A stretch of 64,000 bases of DNA from Hofstenia miamia. Its lineage: Eukaryota; Xenacoelomorpha; Acoela. The DNA is taken from the NCBI GenBank assembly GCA_004352715.1, contig SCFE01000100.1:99376-163375 (forward strand), read 5' to 3'. A model generated the notes under the pieces. The model searched no databases. It was not told the origin of the DNA and saw only the letters and a list, made by a program, of their open reading frames with translations. A program made the translations under genes and the position numbers. Below are positions 32,840 to 44,575 of this stretch, in pieces; position 1 is the stretch's first letter, and each line of letters begins with the position of its first letter.

Positions 32840-34527
32840 TATTGGATTCTAGTTGTACTGTTGTTTATTCTCCTACTTTTGGGACTTCTCCAATTAGGAG
32901 CGTCCCCTGTGCAAGCATTGGTAACCAGGACGTTACTCCTTGCACCATTGGATCATTACTTACTTTTTCTCGACCTGTTTCTCCCACTCCAATTACTAGC
33001 CAAAGGATGGATCAGAATGCATCAACCCTCCCTTATAGTGATCCAAATGCAATAAGTCCAGCATTTCATCGAAATTTGCATTGTATCTTGAACACTCAAA
33101 ATGCTCCTCCAATCCCCCTTCGTCCTCTCAGTTATGCTAGTGGTAATGAACAGTCTACAGCTCAGATTGATGTGCACCTTGCGGAGATTGAGCACTTGAA
33201 GGAAGCATTGTCACAACAGGTAGCTCTTAGGATGGAGAGTGAACGTCAAGTAGATTCTCTCCAGGCTGAAATTAACACCCAACATGTGGCCTATCAAAGA
33301 ATGGAGCACCAGATGCTTGAATCAACTATTGCGCTAGAATTACAAATACATGAGTTGAAGGGTGCCGTCAACAACTCGCACCACCAAGAGGAGGCGTTGT
33401 CTCAATGACATGACGAATATGTTACTCATGCTGTATTAAACAAAGCTTTGGATGAATTAGTAGAGAAGATCATCAGCTGAGTTGTTCAGCTGGTGGGTGC
33501 CAATCAACCTCCTCTAGATGTTCCTTTATGTGGAGGGCCTCAAACAGGATATGTCCAGTCCTTACCTGATCTGGTGAGCACCATTGTCATTCCTGCATGC
33601 AAGGAACAACATGTGAGCAATACTAGTCCATTTACTGAAAAAGCCGGCACTAAAGATCAGCCAAGATATCGCGATTTGATCCTTCCTCTTGAGTCTAATG
33701 GACAGGTACAATTATTTAGCAAACACTCTGTTTTGCCTAAATTCACTGGGCAAATTGATGCTGTGTCGCAGTCTTTCGACGAATGGTTTTTCTTGTTTGA
33801 GCTGACCATGAAACAACACAAAAATTCACAGGATTCAGCTGTCTCGCAGTTCCCCTTATATCTTAGCAGATTGGCCTACAATCAATACATGATGCTCGAT
33901 CACAACATCAAAACTGACTACCAGCTATTGGTGGGCTTCTTCGAGGATCATTACCAAGCACCGCACATCAAACATCAGTATAAGACATTATTGTGTGACA
34001 TGTCTTTCAAATTTGGTGACAATATTTGCAATTATATTACCCAAGTCGAACGTTTGTTTTGTTTGAGTAGTCTTTCCAGAGAATATTCTAAGCACGATCT
34101 ATTCTCTTACATCTGCCAAGGTTTTCCTTCATTGATCAGAAATCAGCTGGAAGTTTGATGTGATCCTGAGGATAGTCTCCAGGAGATCATTTGCAAAGCT
34201 ATTAGTGTGGTTTATATGCTCCAGAATTCTCAACGCATCAATAATGATATAACTAGTTTTTCTGGCATGTCTGGAACGAAGAGTTTTGAGCCTAGGAGGC
34301 CCGCAGTTGCCAAAAAGGTGTTTGACTTATCATCAGTAAGATGCTACACTTGCGGGGAAAAGGGGCATCTTAAATCTCAGTGCAAGGCGAAAGTGCAGCT
34401 TATTGCTGACAGCAAAGGTTTCATCATAGAAGAGCCGCAAACTACAGAAAGCACCATATCATTGTGTGTTGACAATCTTGTCGACTTGGAGCCTGATCAA
34501 CCAACTACATCTTCAGATTTAAATTAA
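32840..34527 (+). pseudogene. gag: gag of element A3
   Basis: Collinear with A1 Gag from the position of its Met (here TTG instead of ATG, so the start is lost) to DLN and TAA 34525-34527. The whole stretch is one frame with TGA at 33406-33408, 33478-33480 and 34156-34158; the last sits where A1 has an Arg codon (AGG). Coiled coil about 33150-33390, Gag core FDEWFFLFELTMKQHKN near 33780, zinc knuckle CYTCGEKGHLKSQC near 34340 with all metal ligands kept. The frameshift heptamer overlaps its end. Confidence 0.9.
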
Positions 34528-34545
34528 TTGGAGCACTGCCTCCCA
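34518..34545 (+). promoter_or_regulatory. -1 frameshift signal of element A3
   Basis: TTTAAAT at 34518-34524 followed by TAA (TAG in A1 and A1'), then GGAG-loop-CTCC, a 4-bp stem. Stem and heptamer are kept although the surrounding bases have diverged. Confidence 0.65.
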
Positions 34546-37500
34546 TCAAACGTGCACAACAGGTCTTAGTCATTACCCAGCTAATAAGGAAGAATTTAAT
34601 ACCTGTTGAGATGAATGGTAATATTTTTAATGCCACAGTGGATACTGGAGCCGCAGCCTCCATAATCAGTGACGAGTGTTGTAAAGAGTTATGTTTAAAT
34701 CGAGATTCATTGGATCCCTCTGGTGCAAAGCTTATTGACGCTTCTGGAAACCCTCTTTCTCTAAAAGGAAAGTTAAAGGATGCCTCAATCAAAATTCATG
34801 CAGAGCCTTTTGAAGTAGACCTATTGGTAATAGACACATCAAATCATCATCTCCCGTATGATCTCATCTTGGGAAATGATTTTTTGGAGCAAAACTCTTG
34901 TGTTATTGACTTCAAAAATAATACGATTTCTATTAAAGACCAAGAAGCAACGCAATTGGCTACAATCCCTGAGAAGGAAGTCATTTTTAACCTGGACGAA
35001 CCCATATCTCTCGAACCCAAGCATTGGACTCGAGTTGCCGTATCTTCTGATGCTAGTATTGATGGGGACATCATGATCTCAGGGCAGAGAGGCAAATATG
35101 TACATGGAATCTCTTTCTCACCAGACTTATGCAGAGTGACAAGAGGGAAAACCTATGTCACTGTTCTCAATGGAGCAACTTCTCCTGTAAAGATTGGAGT
35201 TTCCCAATTGCAGTTAGTAGGAGTGCTGGTCAGAGTTGAAAATATCCCGGTCACTTGTTTACTGATATGTACCGCCATTCACGATCTAGAAGACCCTGTA
35301 AGTCCAGTGAAAGTACCAACAGTCACTGAAAATTCTCATCCTCACCTCAATCAAAGAGAGAGAAAGTCATTGGTCTCTTTACTTTATAGTAAGCACGATG
35401 TGTTTAACTACAGTACAATTAGCGTTGGTCAAGCATTAGGTGAGGAGCATGCAATTGAATTGAAGCACGATCAACCCATTAGGTTACCAGTATGCCATGT
35501 ACCAGAAAATTTGAAACCTGAATATGAGAAGATCTTGAGTGATTTGATTGAAAGTGGAATAATACAAGGAAGTAACAGCCCTTACGCTGCTCCCACTGTG
35601 TTTATTCGCCAAGGTGAGAAGTATCAGCTGTGCATTGATTTTCGTAAGCTGAACAATATAATGAATAAGGACGCTTATCCCCTGCCAAGGATAGAAGATC
35701 TCCTTTACGATGCCAGTAAATATAAATTTTTTTCATGCCTAGACTTATGCAAGGCTTACTGGCAGGTACCTATGCGCCCTTCTGATATCTCAAAGACCGC
35801 CTTCATTACCCCTTATGGGTTATACAAATGGAAGTATATGGCCTTTGGCCTATGCAATGCGCCAGCTACATTCCAGTGATATGTCACTAAAGTCCTTAAA
35901 GATGGTGCAAACCTTCTTGAGCCTGGCATCTCAGCTTATATAGACGACATCTTAGTTGCAAGTAACACTTTCGAAGAACATTTAGATAAGCTTGGTCGAA
36001 CTTTGGATCTATTGCAGAAAGCCGGACTTAAAGTCAATGGAACAAAGTGTGTGTTAGTTCAGACAAAGGTAATTTTTCTTGGCCACATAGTCAAACCCAG
36101 AAAAATCTCGATAAAAAACAACGCTAAAGATTTCTTAGATAAGATCGAAATGCCACGGACCCATCAGGATGTTCAGCGATTAATGGGCTTCCTCAATTAT
36201 TATGGAATGTTCATCCCAGATCTTGCTGATAAAACAAGAACGATTTTGAATTTATTAAAAAAGTCTGTCAACTTCAAATGGACATGGCAATAACAAAAGG
36301 CTCTCAAGGGCATAAAAACAGAACTCAAAAAGATACTGTCTTTGAACACTCCTGATTATGCTAAAGATTTTATAATCGATTGTGATGCTAGTGCTGTTGC
36401 TATTAGTGGGATCCTGAGTCAGGACATAAACGGAGTCTAAAGTCCTGTTCAGTACTTCAACAGAAAACTTAGAGCTTCAGAGAAGAACTATGGCATGACT
36501 AAGTGTGAGATGCTTGCATTAGTTGAATCCTTGAAGAAATTTCACTATTTTATACTTGGCCATAAATTCACTGTGTGAACCAACAACAGTGCTCTTGTGT
36601 GGTTAAAGAAATTTAGTGGTGATAAATTGAATATTGTTGCAAGATGGATCGAATACTTAAATGATTTCTCATTCACTATCAAACATCGCCCTGGCTGACT
36701 CCACTTGAACGCCAATTATTGGATGGCGCTGCAGAGCTATGAACGCGATCTCAAAAAACCAAATGGGGAGAAAATTCCTTTTTCATTCATCCCCCATACT
36801 GAGTATCAGTTGATACCCGAGATCAATGCTGACAGAAATGGAAAACCTATTCTTACCATACTCATGAGAGAGGAAATTTTGGAAGAGGAAATAGTTCAAT
36901 ACCAACATCGTGATTGGATATTGGACCAGATAATGAAAAGGATGAGGGATCCGTACTTCCCCACCTCCCCAGAAGTGAATCGTTATTTCCATCATTACAA
37001 CTGGCATGTGACTGAGAATGGTCTATTATACATGAAGAGCAAACACCCTGAGTATTTCAAAAGGGATCTGGTGCACAGAATTCACAAGCAAGTTCACATC
37101 AGTATTCTCCAGACTGAGAAAACTTTCAATTCAAGATATGTTACCACTGGAATATGAACTACTGTGACCAATGTAATTGATAAATGCAAAAAAATTTTTA
37201 CTAAACAACATCCACCACTTTCCTCAACAATGAGCTGAAATGGAATTACAGTCTGCCAAAAGCGCTAATGAGTTAGTGCATGTTGATTTAGAACAACTAT
37301 CAAAAGATGATGAGGGTTTTCAGTACCTACTCGTGATAGTGGACCACTTCACCAAGTTTGCCCGTATAGTTCCTCTAAGCAGTACAACTGCAGAAATGGT
37401 GGCTGACAAAATCCTTAAAGAATGGATCTTAAAATATGGGCCAATGTGCAAATTAGTTTCAGATAGAGGTCCTCAATTTGAAAGCAATCTTTTACACACT

Positions 37501-38412
37501 TTAATGAATGAATTGGAAATAATTCACGAACTGACAACAGCTTGCCATCATCAAGCAAATGGATTGGTAGAATGGTTAAATCAAACCCTTATCAAATTGA
37601 TTTGGGTAGCATTGTCCCAAGCCGCCTGTAAACAATGGAGACGAATTGTAGAATGTGTTGAGTATTTTTATAACACGTCGGTTCATACAACAACTGGTGT
37701 CAGCCCTTTCAAAGCCATGTTCAGTAGAGAGGCCGCTACTTCCTTGGCAATGATGTTTCCGAAATACGCTGACAACAATGTGGAAAGCTATGTGAATAGA
37801 TTATTAAATGATATGCAACAAATTCACTTGACAATTTGTCATAACACTAATCAGTCTAGTATTAGGCAAAAGAAAACCTTTAATAAAAAGTTGTATGGTG
37901 AGCCTCATAAGCGTGGTGATAAAGTTTTTGCTTATTTGCCCCAAATTACCACAGATAGTCATCAAGTACGGAAACTTGCAAATGATTGGCAAGGCCCCTT
38001 CACAATAGAAAAAGTGCTTGATCATAACACATATACCTTAAACAATGGTAAAACAGTACATTTTCAAAGGCTCAAACGAGCTATAAAAGATATAGAGCAT
38101 GTGATAATAGACGATAATAACGAATTTACGTTAGTAGACAATGGTGTTGATGTATACGAAAAATATGATAATTTAACTAGTTTTTCAGAGGATGAATTTT
38201 CCGACACCAAGTACAATTGTGATAATGTTAATCCTGAGAACTTAGAACCACGTACACTCCCCCAAAGAAGGGCGAGAACTACTTACGCTTATGATCCCAA
38301 CATTTGGGATTTAAATCTTATAACTCCATTTAGGAATGAAACCAGTAAATCACAAATGAGAGTCACCAGCTCCACCTGTCCGCCACTGAGTGAGAAGGAG
38401 GATGGAAGGTAG
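34524..38412 (+). pseudogene. pol: pol of element A3, disrupted
   Basis: All pol domains are present in order: protease VDTGAAAS (near 34637), RT with catalytic YIDDILV (DD at 35943-35948), RNase H, integrase with HVDLE, SDRGPQF and NGLVEWLN, and the WQGPF module; ends GR then TAG at 38410-38412. Stops: TGA 35877-35879 (shared by all three copies), TAA 36291-36293, TAA 36438-36440, TGA 36576-36578, TGA 36696-36698, TGA 37155-37157, TGA 37231-37233, and an extra base near 37190. At least four of the TGAs stand where A1 has an Arg codon. The zinc-site His pair is altered (HKQVH), so even a continuous reading would give a weakened integrase. Confidence 0.9.
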
Positions 38413-38487
38413 CCAGTGAGAGGAGCTGGCAAACCCCACTTTAAAAACTTATGATTCGAGAGTACCTTTTAGTGCTTTACAACTTGT

Positions 38488-39090
38488 AAATACCCCAATA
38501 AGAGCGACTTGATAGCCCCTTCAACCTCTTCCACCGCCACTTCAACTGTAAGATCTCAGAAGACAGAAGAGAGAAGAAGAAAAATATCTAAAGTCAGTGA
38601 TGAAACACTACACCCGTACTATATTGCAACTAGAAAAGCCATAGCCATTATCTGTGATAATATATCAGAGGAGACTAAAGATCAACTCCACCGTACATAC
38701 AATGGACGCAACATGACTTGCTCTATCAACATCATTCCTTTTGTCATAGATGCCTCCTGTCACCCCAAAATTAACACAATCAGTGGTTATGACTCCAGGA
38801 TGATGGAAAGTTTGAGTTGTCTGTATTGGTGCAGCACAGTTCAAACCTTTTTCGATGACGACTTTAACATATACAACTTATGCCAGTTTTTGAATAGTGG
38901 TAAAACAATTGACAGCTTTGAGTGCGTCAATATTGATTTTCAGAATCTTTTGTTCATCTACTTCCCATGATTCTACATGGCACACTATGCTGAGGTCCAA
39001 ACGTGGGACGGTGATTTAGCTACAAAGATGATAGTGGCCACTCAAAACATAGTGTCTGGGCCAGCCCTTCAACTGTTAGCCGAAAATTAA
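38488..39090 (+). pseudogene. ORF3 of element A3, internally deleted
   Basis: Begins at the place of the A1' ORF3 start, but the ATG is AAG. It continues SDLIAPSTSSTATSTV, then VSDETLHPYYIATRKAI and NISEETKDQL, and stays open to 38968. It then jumps to TWDGDLATKMIV and ALQLLAEN, the C-terminal end, with stop at 39088-39090. The central blocks (YDVTKR, LMIA.KG) are therefore deleted. The segment 38690-38960 (RNMTCSINIIPFVIDASCHP onward) is absent from A1' because of its own deletion, so the copies complement each other for comparison. Function unknown. Confidence 0.78.
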
Positions 39091-39093
39091 TTT

Positions 39094-39107
39094 GAGCAAG
39101 GGCGGTG
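39094..39107 (+). other. Polypurine tract of element A3
   Basis: GAGCAAGGGCGGTG immediately before the 3' LTR, interrupted by one C compared with A1'. Confidence 0.7.
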
Positions 39108-40033
39108 TGTAGAGTCGCTTGGGGACTTTTGTTGATTTTATTCTTTAAAATTTATTTTGTATTTCTACGTCACTATGACGTCAGTATTTATTTTTGATCT
39201 CAGGTTGCTATTGCTAATTTGATGTCCCCTTGATGGTGCTTATTATTGCTCAAATTGAATTTTGCAAGGGAAAAGAAATTGATAATGTTAAACTACATTG
39301 ACATCTGATTATTGTAAACAAAGGCAGGTAATAGTTAAACATTTGTATAAAACCTGAGAGAAATGTAGCAATAGCTTAATAGATTTTATCTACTCTCAAC
39401 TGCCGTCTTTACCATTGTATTTTCTATTTATTTATTATCTTTATGAAACTTATTGCTTAAGATCAGCAACAATTTGGGAGTGCTTTCACTAGCATGGGGC
39501 GACAAGTTGCTTCTGGGGGTCTGTTGATTACCCAGTCCGAATTGTGGACTCATTAAGTTACCTATACGGTTATGTATAAGGAAATAATAAATCTCTCTAT
39601 CATAGTTCAACACGTACATGCACTTATAAAACCTAACACTGTGATGATACCATGCACTCGGCTAGCACGAATATCTGGCAATTACAGATTATTTAATAGT
39701 GAGCTGAGAGATAACAATGAAAATGAGAGTTTGTATTTTCTGAATTGAGATAGAAATTAAGCAAGTGAGACAAATAGGGTAGCACCAGTCAATAGGTTAA
39801 GCACTTTCCTTTGGATGTTCCGCTTCTGCTGGAAGCCATAGGAATTGGTCATCTTGGATATTACCTAAAGTAGTTTTGTTACTTGGATGAATTACCAATG
39901 TTACATCTATAAGTTATAAATTCTGTGTTATTCTTTTCCCCGGAATCGTGGCTGTTCTGTAAATGCTATTCAAACCTTCTGCAGAGTCAATTAAGTTTCT
40001 AGTTAAGTTTCCATACCAGCCCATGATTCTGCA
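39108..40033 (+). repeat. 3' LTR of element A3
   Basis: 926 bp, TGTAGAGTCG...GATTCTGCA, with CRE palindrome TGACGTCA at 39176-39183. Followed by ATAA, the same four bases that precede the 5' LTR. Confidence 0.93.
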
Positions 40034-40686
40034 ATAACATGTGTATATAATTGAGGGAACAACAGCTATTAGCACAAAACTGTGATCAAAATAAACATCA
40101 TTGATAAAATTGGATTATCAGAGGGTAGTATAGTATAGTGACTGTACAATTATGATATATCTAAACATATTGAAATAATCACTATGATGTGTGCCAAAAT
40201 ATGTGACAGAGGAAATAATAATATCGCTATCTTTTTTGATGAATTCAAAAGTCACTCCAAACTGTTAAGTTTCCTTAAATTTTTCTATCCAGATATGAGA
40301 ATTACATAAGAAGAAATGCATGCTTCAGATATTGATGCTAAAATGATACACTTCATTGCAATTAAAGGGTTTAGATTATATCTCAAATTTTATGATATGT
40401 TTACAAGAAAACTTAATAGTATCTGAAATAGCTTAACAATATCAAAATGAATGGAACAACCTGAATTCTAAAAGTTTGCAAAGAAAGTAAGTATCTCATT
40501 AGAAACTTTATGCTATACAACTTTCTATTCACAACACTCAGACATTCTAAGCTGGAACAATCTCTGAGCAATTACATGTGGCCACTCAAAACATAGTGTC
40601 TGGGCCAGCCCTTCAACTGTTAGCCGAAAATTAATTTGAGCCTGATCATGTGGAATTGTTGGATTAAAACTATAATCCAGTTTGGG
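40034..40686 (+). pseudogene. ORF3 3' fragment of another family member
   Basis: Broken frames spell EIITMMCAK (near 40180), LLSFLKFFYPDM (near 40260), ASDIDAKMIHFIAIKGF and RLYLKFYDMFTRKLN (40325-40420), and SGPALQ or the equivalent near 40605. The stretch 40577-40638 is almost identical to 39034-39095 in element A3. The order matches ORF3 of A1'. The fragment ends in GGGGTG before TGTAGCATAA, which resembles an LTR-B start, but the following sequence does not continue as LTR-B. Element A3 separates this fragment from the LTR-B copy on its left. Confidence 0.7.
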
Positions 40687-40779
40687 GTGTGTAGCATAAA
40701 GACATTAAAAATCTGTTCTATTCTTTACTTAGAATTCTCAATTTATAAATTAGACTTACAAAATTATTTAATTGATTAT

Positions 40780-40950
40780 TTGCCTAAATAATAGGGGTAG
40801 TATTTTAAAGTCGTATTTTTTAATTTCATATAATGGAAATTTCAATTTTCTTTTAAAATCATATTCCAATAATTATGTATTTCAATATTATCATATTCCA
40901 TTAATTTCGTATTCCAATAATTTCATATTCCAATATTGTTGTATTTTCTG
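40780..40950. repeat. Degenerate short tandem repeat (CATATTCCAATAATT-like)
   Basis: Units resembling TCATATTCCAATAATTTATG recur about every 15-20 bases, very AT-rich. No coding value. Confidence 0.55.
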
Positions 40951-41074
40951 GATTTTGACAGTCTTGCTACTAATAATAATGAAGTAACTAACCCTTACCT
41001 TTTAATGTTAAAATACACTTAATGCCAGAATGCATCAATGAAAACCATAAGAAGTTATTCACAGATACACACTA

Positions 41075-41112
<38 letters not shown>

Positions 41113-41113
41113 C
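41075..41113. repeat. (AT)n microsatellite
   Basis: About 18 AT dinucleotides, directly before and partly forming the left target duplication of the hAT-like element. Confidence 0.9.
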
Positions 41114-41572
41114 CAGGGTTGAAAAAAAAACATTTTTTCTTGATAAAAAATAAAAAATACGTCTTAAATTTTTTTAAAACACGTTTTTTTCAAAAATTGA
41201 ATTATTCAGAGGAATCATTCAGAGAACGAAGACAAAATGCTAGTTTTGCCACCTTGGAAGAGTCTAATCAATTTCGCAAATTAGAGTGGATGAATCCCAT
41301 AGAAGAAAACACCCGGTCTACTCCACGAGAACTCGGCACCATTGATAAAAATTACTTGGCTTACTTGGCCATTTGAGGGTTCAAGGTACCCAACAACTCG
41401 CACGCTCGAATGAAGTTCGACAACTTTGCATTTGGTGTTGCTTCAAGATAATGCATTTGAAATAAGGAATACACGAATAAAATGAGTGGACTGATGTTGA
41501 AAAAAACACTGAAAAAAACAAACGTTTTAAAACATGTTTTAAAACACCCTTGTTTAAAATCAGCCAACCCTG
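41114..41572. mobile_element. hAT-like non-autonomous element (459 bp) with exact 8-bp target duplication
   Basis: Begins CAGGGTTG and ends CAACCCTG, and is flanked on both sides by TATATTAC (41106-41113 and 41573-41580). CAGGGTTG termini and 8-bp duplications are typical of hAT transposons. The ends are rich in poly-A/T and AAAACACG-like repeats in inverted order. The interior has no transposase that I recognise, though a short open stretch (41190-41376) exists on the plus strand. Confidence 0.85.
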
Positions 41573-41580
41573 TATATTAC

Positions 41581-43088
41581 AACACCTGCATAAAAAAATT
41601 TCTACTTTAAAATGAAAAAATCACACTCAATTGCAATATTGAATAATTTGACAAGTTTAGACATTTCAAAAACAAGCATAACCGACAAGAAGTGAAAAGG
41701 AAACTAAATAATATATAAAAAATGATACGTAAGCTCATGGACTTGGCGAATTTTAAATAATTTGATGTATACAGGAAAAGGATATTCATAAAAATTGAGT
41801 GAAGGTTTGCGGTTAAGAAAATGATTCAAAAGAGAAAGCTTCTCGTAGAAGAGCAAACTCAGAAACCCTCCTTGACCTAAACTCAAAATTTACCAATGAC
41901 ATTGCTCACTATAATTACCCCTTCAATGAAAACGAATTACATATAATTATATTATTCTAAACAAGAAAATACTATCAGAGGAAATATATTGTATAAACGC
42001 ACCTGAAATTTAATTAATCTGATTGCTTTGTATGAAAAATAAAGCCATCAGGGAAACTGATTGTGTAAGCGATACTTAAATCATTGTGAGGTGTAATTGA
42101 GGTTTGAGGTAACCAATGTTTATTGTCATACGCTTTGGCTGCAGCAGAAATTAATAAAATCCTAATATTAATATTTTCCAAAAAACTAGCAAAATCACCC
42201 AAATGGAAAACTAAAAAACTTTGAGTGATTATAAGTTATTAATAATATCAGATTAAAAGTTAAAAAATTTCAACAAACTAAAATCTGACGGAAATTCAAA
42301 TTTACAAGATGCCACATGTACGTTGAACTTCAGCCTAAAATACAATAAAATTTTTTGAAGGCAACGGCAGACCCAAACTTTAAAAAAGGAATTTCAGAGA
42401 CATTCCCATAAATACTTCCATAACTACATCATTCTTCATACTAAAACGAAAAATAGATTTTCTATCGAAAAATTAAGCATATCCGTTATATTTGCTAAAA
42501 AGAATATTTCAAGTTACAAATGAATTTGTTGTTTCACAAGAATCACAAAAGCTCAAAATAAACAGTTGCGAATTATCAAAACTTTAGGATTGTGTTAAGA
42601 AAGCCTATTAAAATATCGCCAAACAAAAATGTGATCGTGTAATTCTACATACTTATTTATAATAAATTAATTTATTGAATTTTGGATAGCATCATATCTC
42701 AGTAATCACCTCAGTCGTTTGATTCAGATTCGTGCAAATTCAGGGTTTCCTTCAAGACTAACAATCAAAATTGATTTTCTGCAATAATAGTTCTTTATTT
42801 GTAACGATTCTGTGTTTTCATATCATCGACAAAATTACGGCTGGTATACACAAGGATTTTAAAATTTGCAGCGCTTCGTCTGAGTAGCACTCCATCAAAT
42901 AATTTTGACTGATTGTTTATACACTCTATTTCAACTTAAGTAAATCATATTAACAAGACTTTTTGGTAGTTGATGAGATTTCAAAATCACCTATAAAATA
43001 ATACTTTGAAAATAGTTTCCCTAGAAACTAAATTTATATATAAATATCTAATATTCAATTAAATTCTACAAGTAGCAAATGCAAATTA
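41581..43088. other. AT-rich intergenic DNA
   Basis: No gene, repeat family or RNA recognised. It should contain the 3' UTR of the FNBP4-like gene at its right end. Confidence 0.5.
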
Positions 43089-44561
43089 TTAACTTTTTCC
43101 TAATCGAGCTGCTAGCTTCGATCGCCAATCACCAATATCTTCAAAATTTGGATTATATTTTGAAGCGCCTGATTCTAATTGCTGTTGTCTCCACTCATCT
43201 GGTGTAAGGTATTTTTCATCTTCACTATCACTACCAATCTCATCTCGAACTTGTTGCCACTTATTAACAAGTCCAGCCATATGTCGCTGTTTAAAAACTG
43301 TTTTTTCCTTTTTGCGTTTTTTATGTAAAAGTGTTTTCGGAATAGTTTCTTCAATTTTCTCTTCCCGATCTCTTATAGATTGCTGCTGAACGGATGTAGT
43401 GTTTATTAATGGATATTGCACTACTGTTTCAACTGTTCCAAGTGCAGGCAACCTATTTTCCTGTTCAAATTCGATATTTTTATCACTTTCGTTATTATCA
43501 GAAGGCATATTTGAAGGAGAATCAGCATTTTCATTGGAATCGACAGGTGAATGGATATTATATATACTTTTATTACTACTAACAGATGGATACATTTTTT
43601 CACTTATTTGAGTAGGAAGACCTTCCTCTTCGGGATAAGAATATTGCGTTACATTTGTAGTAGTGTTTTGATAACAGTAACGTTTCTGATTATTATCCCA
43701 GCATATTTTCCAGCCCTTCGGAGCCATTGTTTCCTCCATTTTATCGATATCATCTTTCATTTGCTTAAGAATTTTCAAAAAATAGTGTGGATCCAGTGCA
43801 TTGGAGTTATAGTCTATTAATCTTGTAGTAAAGCGTAAATATAGTAAAAAAATATCTGATACGCCTTCAACACTCATTTTTAAAAATTCGAATTTATCTG
43901 TAAAGCAATCAATAATTATCTTAAGTTCGGCACTGATATCAACAGGGCGTTCTAGTTGTTCATCTAAGTCATCATCAATTTGTTGATCAGAGTTAACTGT
44001 TGGCTTGCGTTTGTTTTGCTGTACTTTGTTTCGAAGCTTTGAAACTAAAGACTTATCTAAAGCTAAAACAGGCTCGCGGGATTCCACTTCCTCTTTTTGT
44101 ACATCAAATGTATCGGATTCATTTGGAGGTGGTGGTGGTGGTGGAGCTTGAAGTAACGATGTTGAATTAATCATTAGTGATAATCCAAGAGAAGGATGTT
44201 CCCATTTTGATTCTAATGTATCTTTATTATAATAATACATAGTTTGATAATTGGGATCATATACTTCGATCCAGTTTTCAGGAAGGGGCAGTTTATTAGG
44301 AGCAACACAAGGTTTATCAGTTTTTTCAATTACATTATCTGTTGGCATGCTTTCTGAAATAGAAACACCTTCGTTATTTTCATTCATGCTTTCTATTTCT
44401 TTTAAAAAACTATTTAATTCATTGTCCAACTTATTTGGAGAGGAAGCATTTGGAGAATTGAGGGTTTCTTCATTATAAAAGTCTTCTTCATCGCTGTAAT
44501 AATCTAGTTGAATTTTCGGCTTACGCCTAGTAAGTGCTTCCAAGCGCTTCCGCTTTCCCAT
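43089..44561 (-). CDS. FNBP4: Formin-binding protein 4 homologue (two WW domains), intronless
   Basis: 490 codons, one exon, stop at 43089-43091. The start MGKRKRLEALTRRK resembles the beginning of vertebrate FNBP4, so the first Met is used. WW domain 1 lies at residues about 92-125 (W97, YYY 109-111, W120, P123). A Pro-7 run at 140-146 could bind SH3, WW or profilin-type partners. A conserved helical segment with TDKFEFLK (221-228) precedes WW domain 2 at 280-312 (W284; the second Trp is Tyr307). The C-terminal signature includes LVNKWQQVRDEI (431-442), EWRQQQLESG (456-465) and GDWRSKLAARL (478-488), matching the FNBP4 tail. FNBP4 proteins bind formins and are found in nuclear and RNA-processing complexes. 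Only 490 residues against about 1000 in vertebrates. A TTTTAG acceptor lies 6 bases before the ATG. Confidence 0.88.
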   Translation of the reverse strand: MGKRKRLEALTRRKPKIQLDYYSDEEDFYNEETLNSPNASSPNKLDNELNSFLKEIESMNENNEGVSISESMPTDNVIEKTDKPCVAPNKLPLPENWIEVYDPNYQTMYYYNKDTLESKWEHPSLGLSLMINSTSLLQAPPPPPPPNESDTFDVQKEEVESREPVLALDKSLVSKLRNKVQQNKRKPTVNSDQQIDDDLDEQLERPVDISAELKIIIDCFTDKFEFLKMSVEGVSDIFLLYLRFTTRLIDYNSNALDPHYFLKILKQMKDDIDKMEETMAPKGWKICWDNNQKRYCYQNTTTNVTQYSYPEEEGLPTQISEKMYPSVSSNKSIYNIHSPVDSNENADSPSNMPSDNNESDKNIEFEQENRLPALGTVETVVQYPLINTTSVQQQSIRDREEKIEETIPKTLLHKKRKKEKTVFKQRHMAGLVNKWQQVRDEIGSDSEDEKYLTPDEWRQQQLESGASKYNPNFEDIGDWRSKLAARLGKS

Positions 44562-44567
44562 TCAGCG

Positions 44568-44575
44568 CTAAAATA
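44568..44575 (-). promoter_or_regulatory. Splice-acceptor-like site directly upstream of the FNBP4 ATG
   Basis: On the minus strand TGTATTTTAG is followed by CGCTGA and then ATG. A T-rich tract ending in AG this close to a start codon suggests cis-splicing to a 5' UTR exon or addition of a spliced leader. Confidence 0.5.

Larger units (their letters stand above)
31487..40033 (+). mobile_element. Complete LTR-to-LTR family A retrotransposon (A3)
   Basis: It is 8547 bp with LTRs of 925 (31487-32411) and 926 (39108-40033), a primer-binding site, gag, pol, a shortened ORF3 and a purine tract, flanked by the 4-bp direct repeat ATAA. The LTRs differ mostly by C/T and G/A changes. Compared with A1 and A1' it is clearly diverged but collinear. 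It lacks the palindromic spacer and has lost the middle of ORF3. Numerous stops make it inactive. Confidence 0.92.

Noticed and set aside
8507-36698. UGA used as an Arg codon by the element or the host
   Set aside because: Most TGAs replace CGA, which CpG deamination explains, and host genes here end or read normally. Only the shared RT site is kept as a question.
41038-41376. Open frame through the (AT)n run and the hAT-like element
   Set aside because: It starts in a microsatellite and crosses the element border; the translated sequence resembles no transposase.
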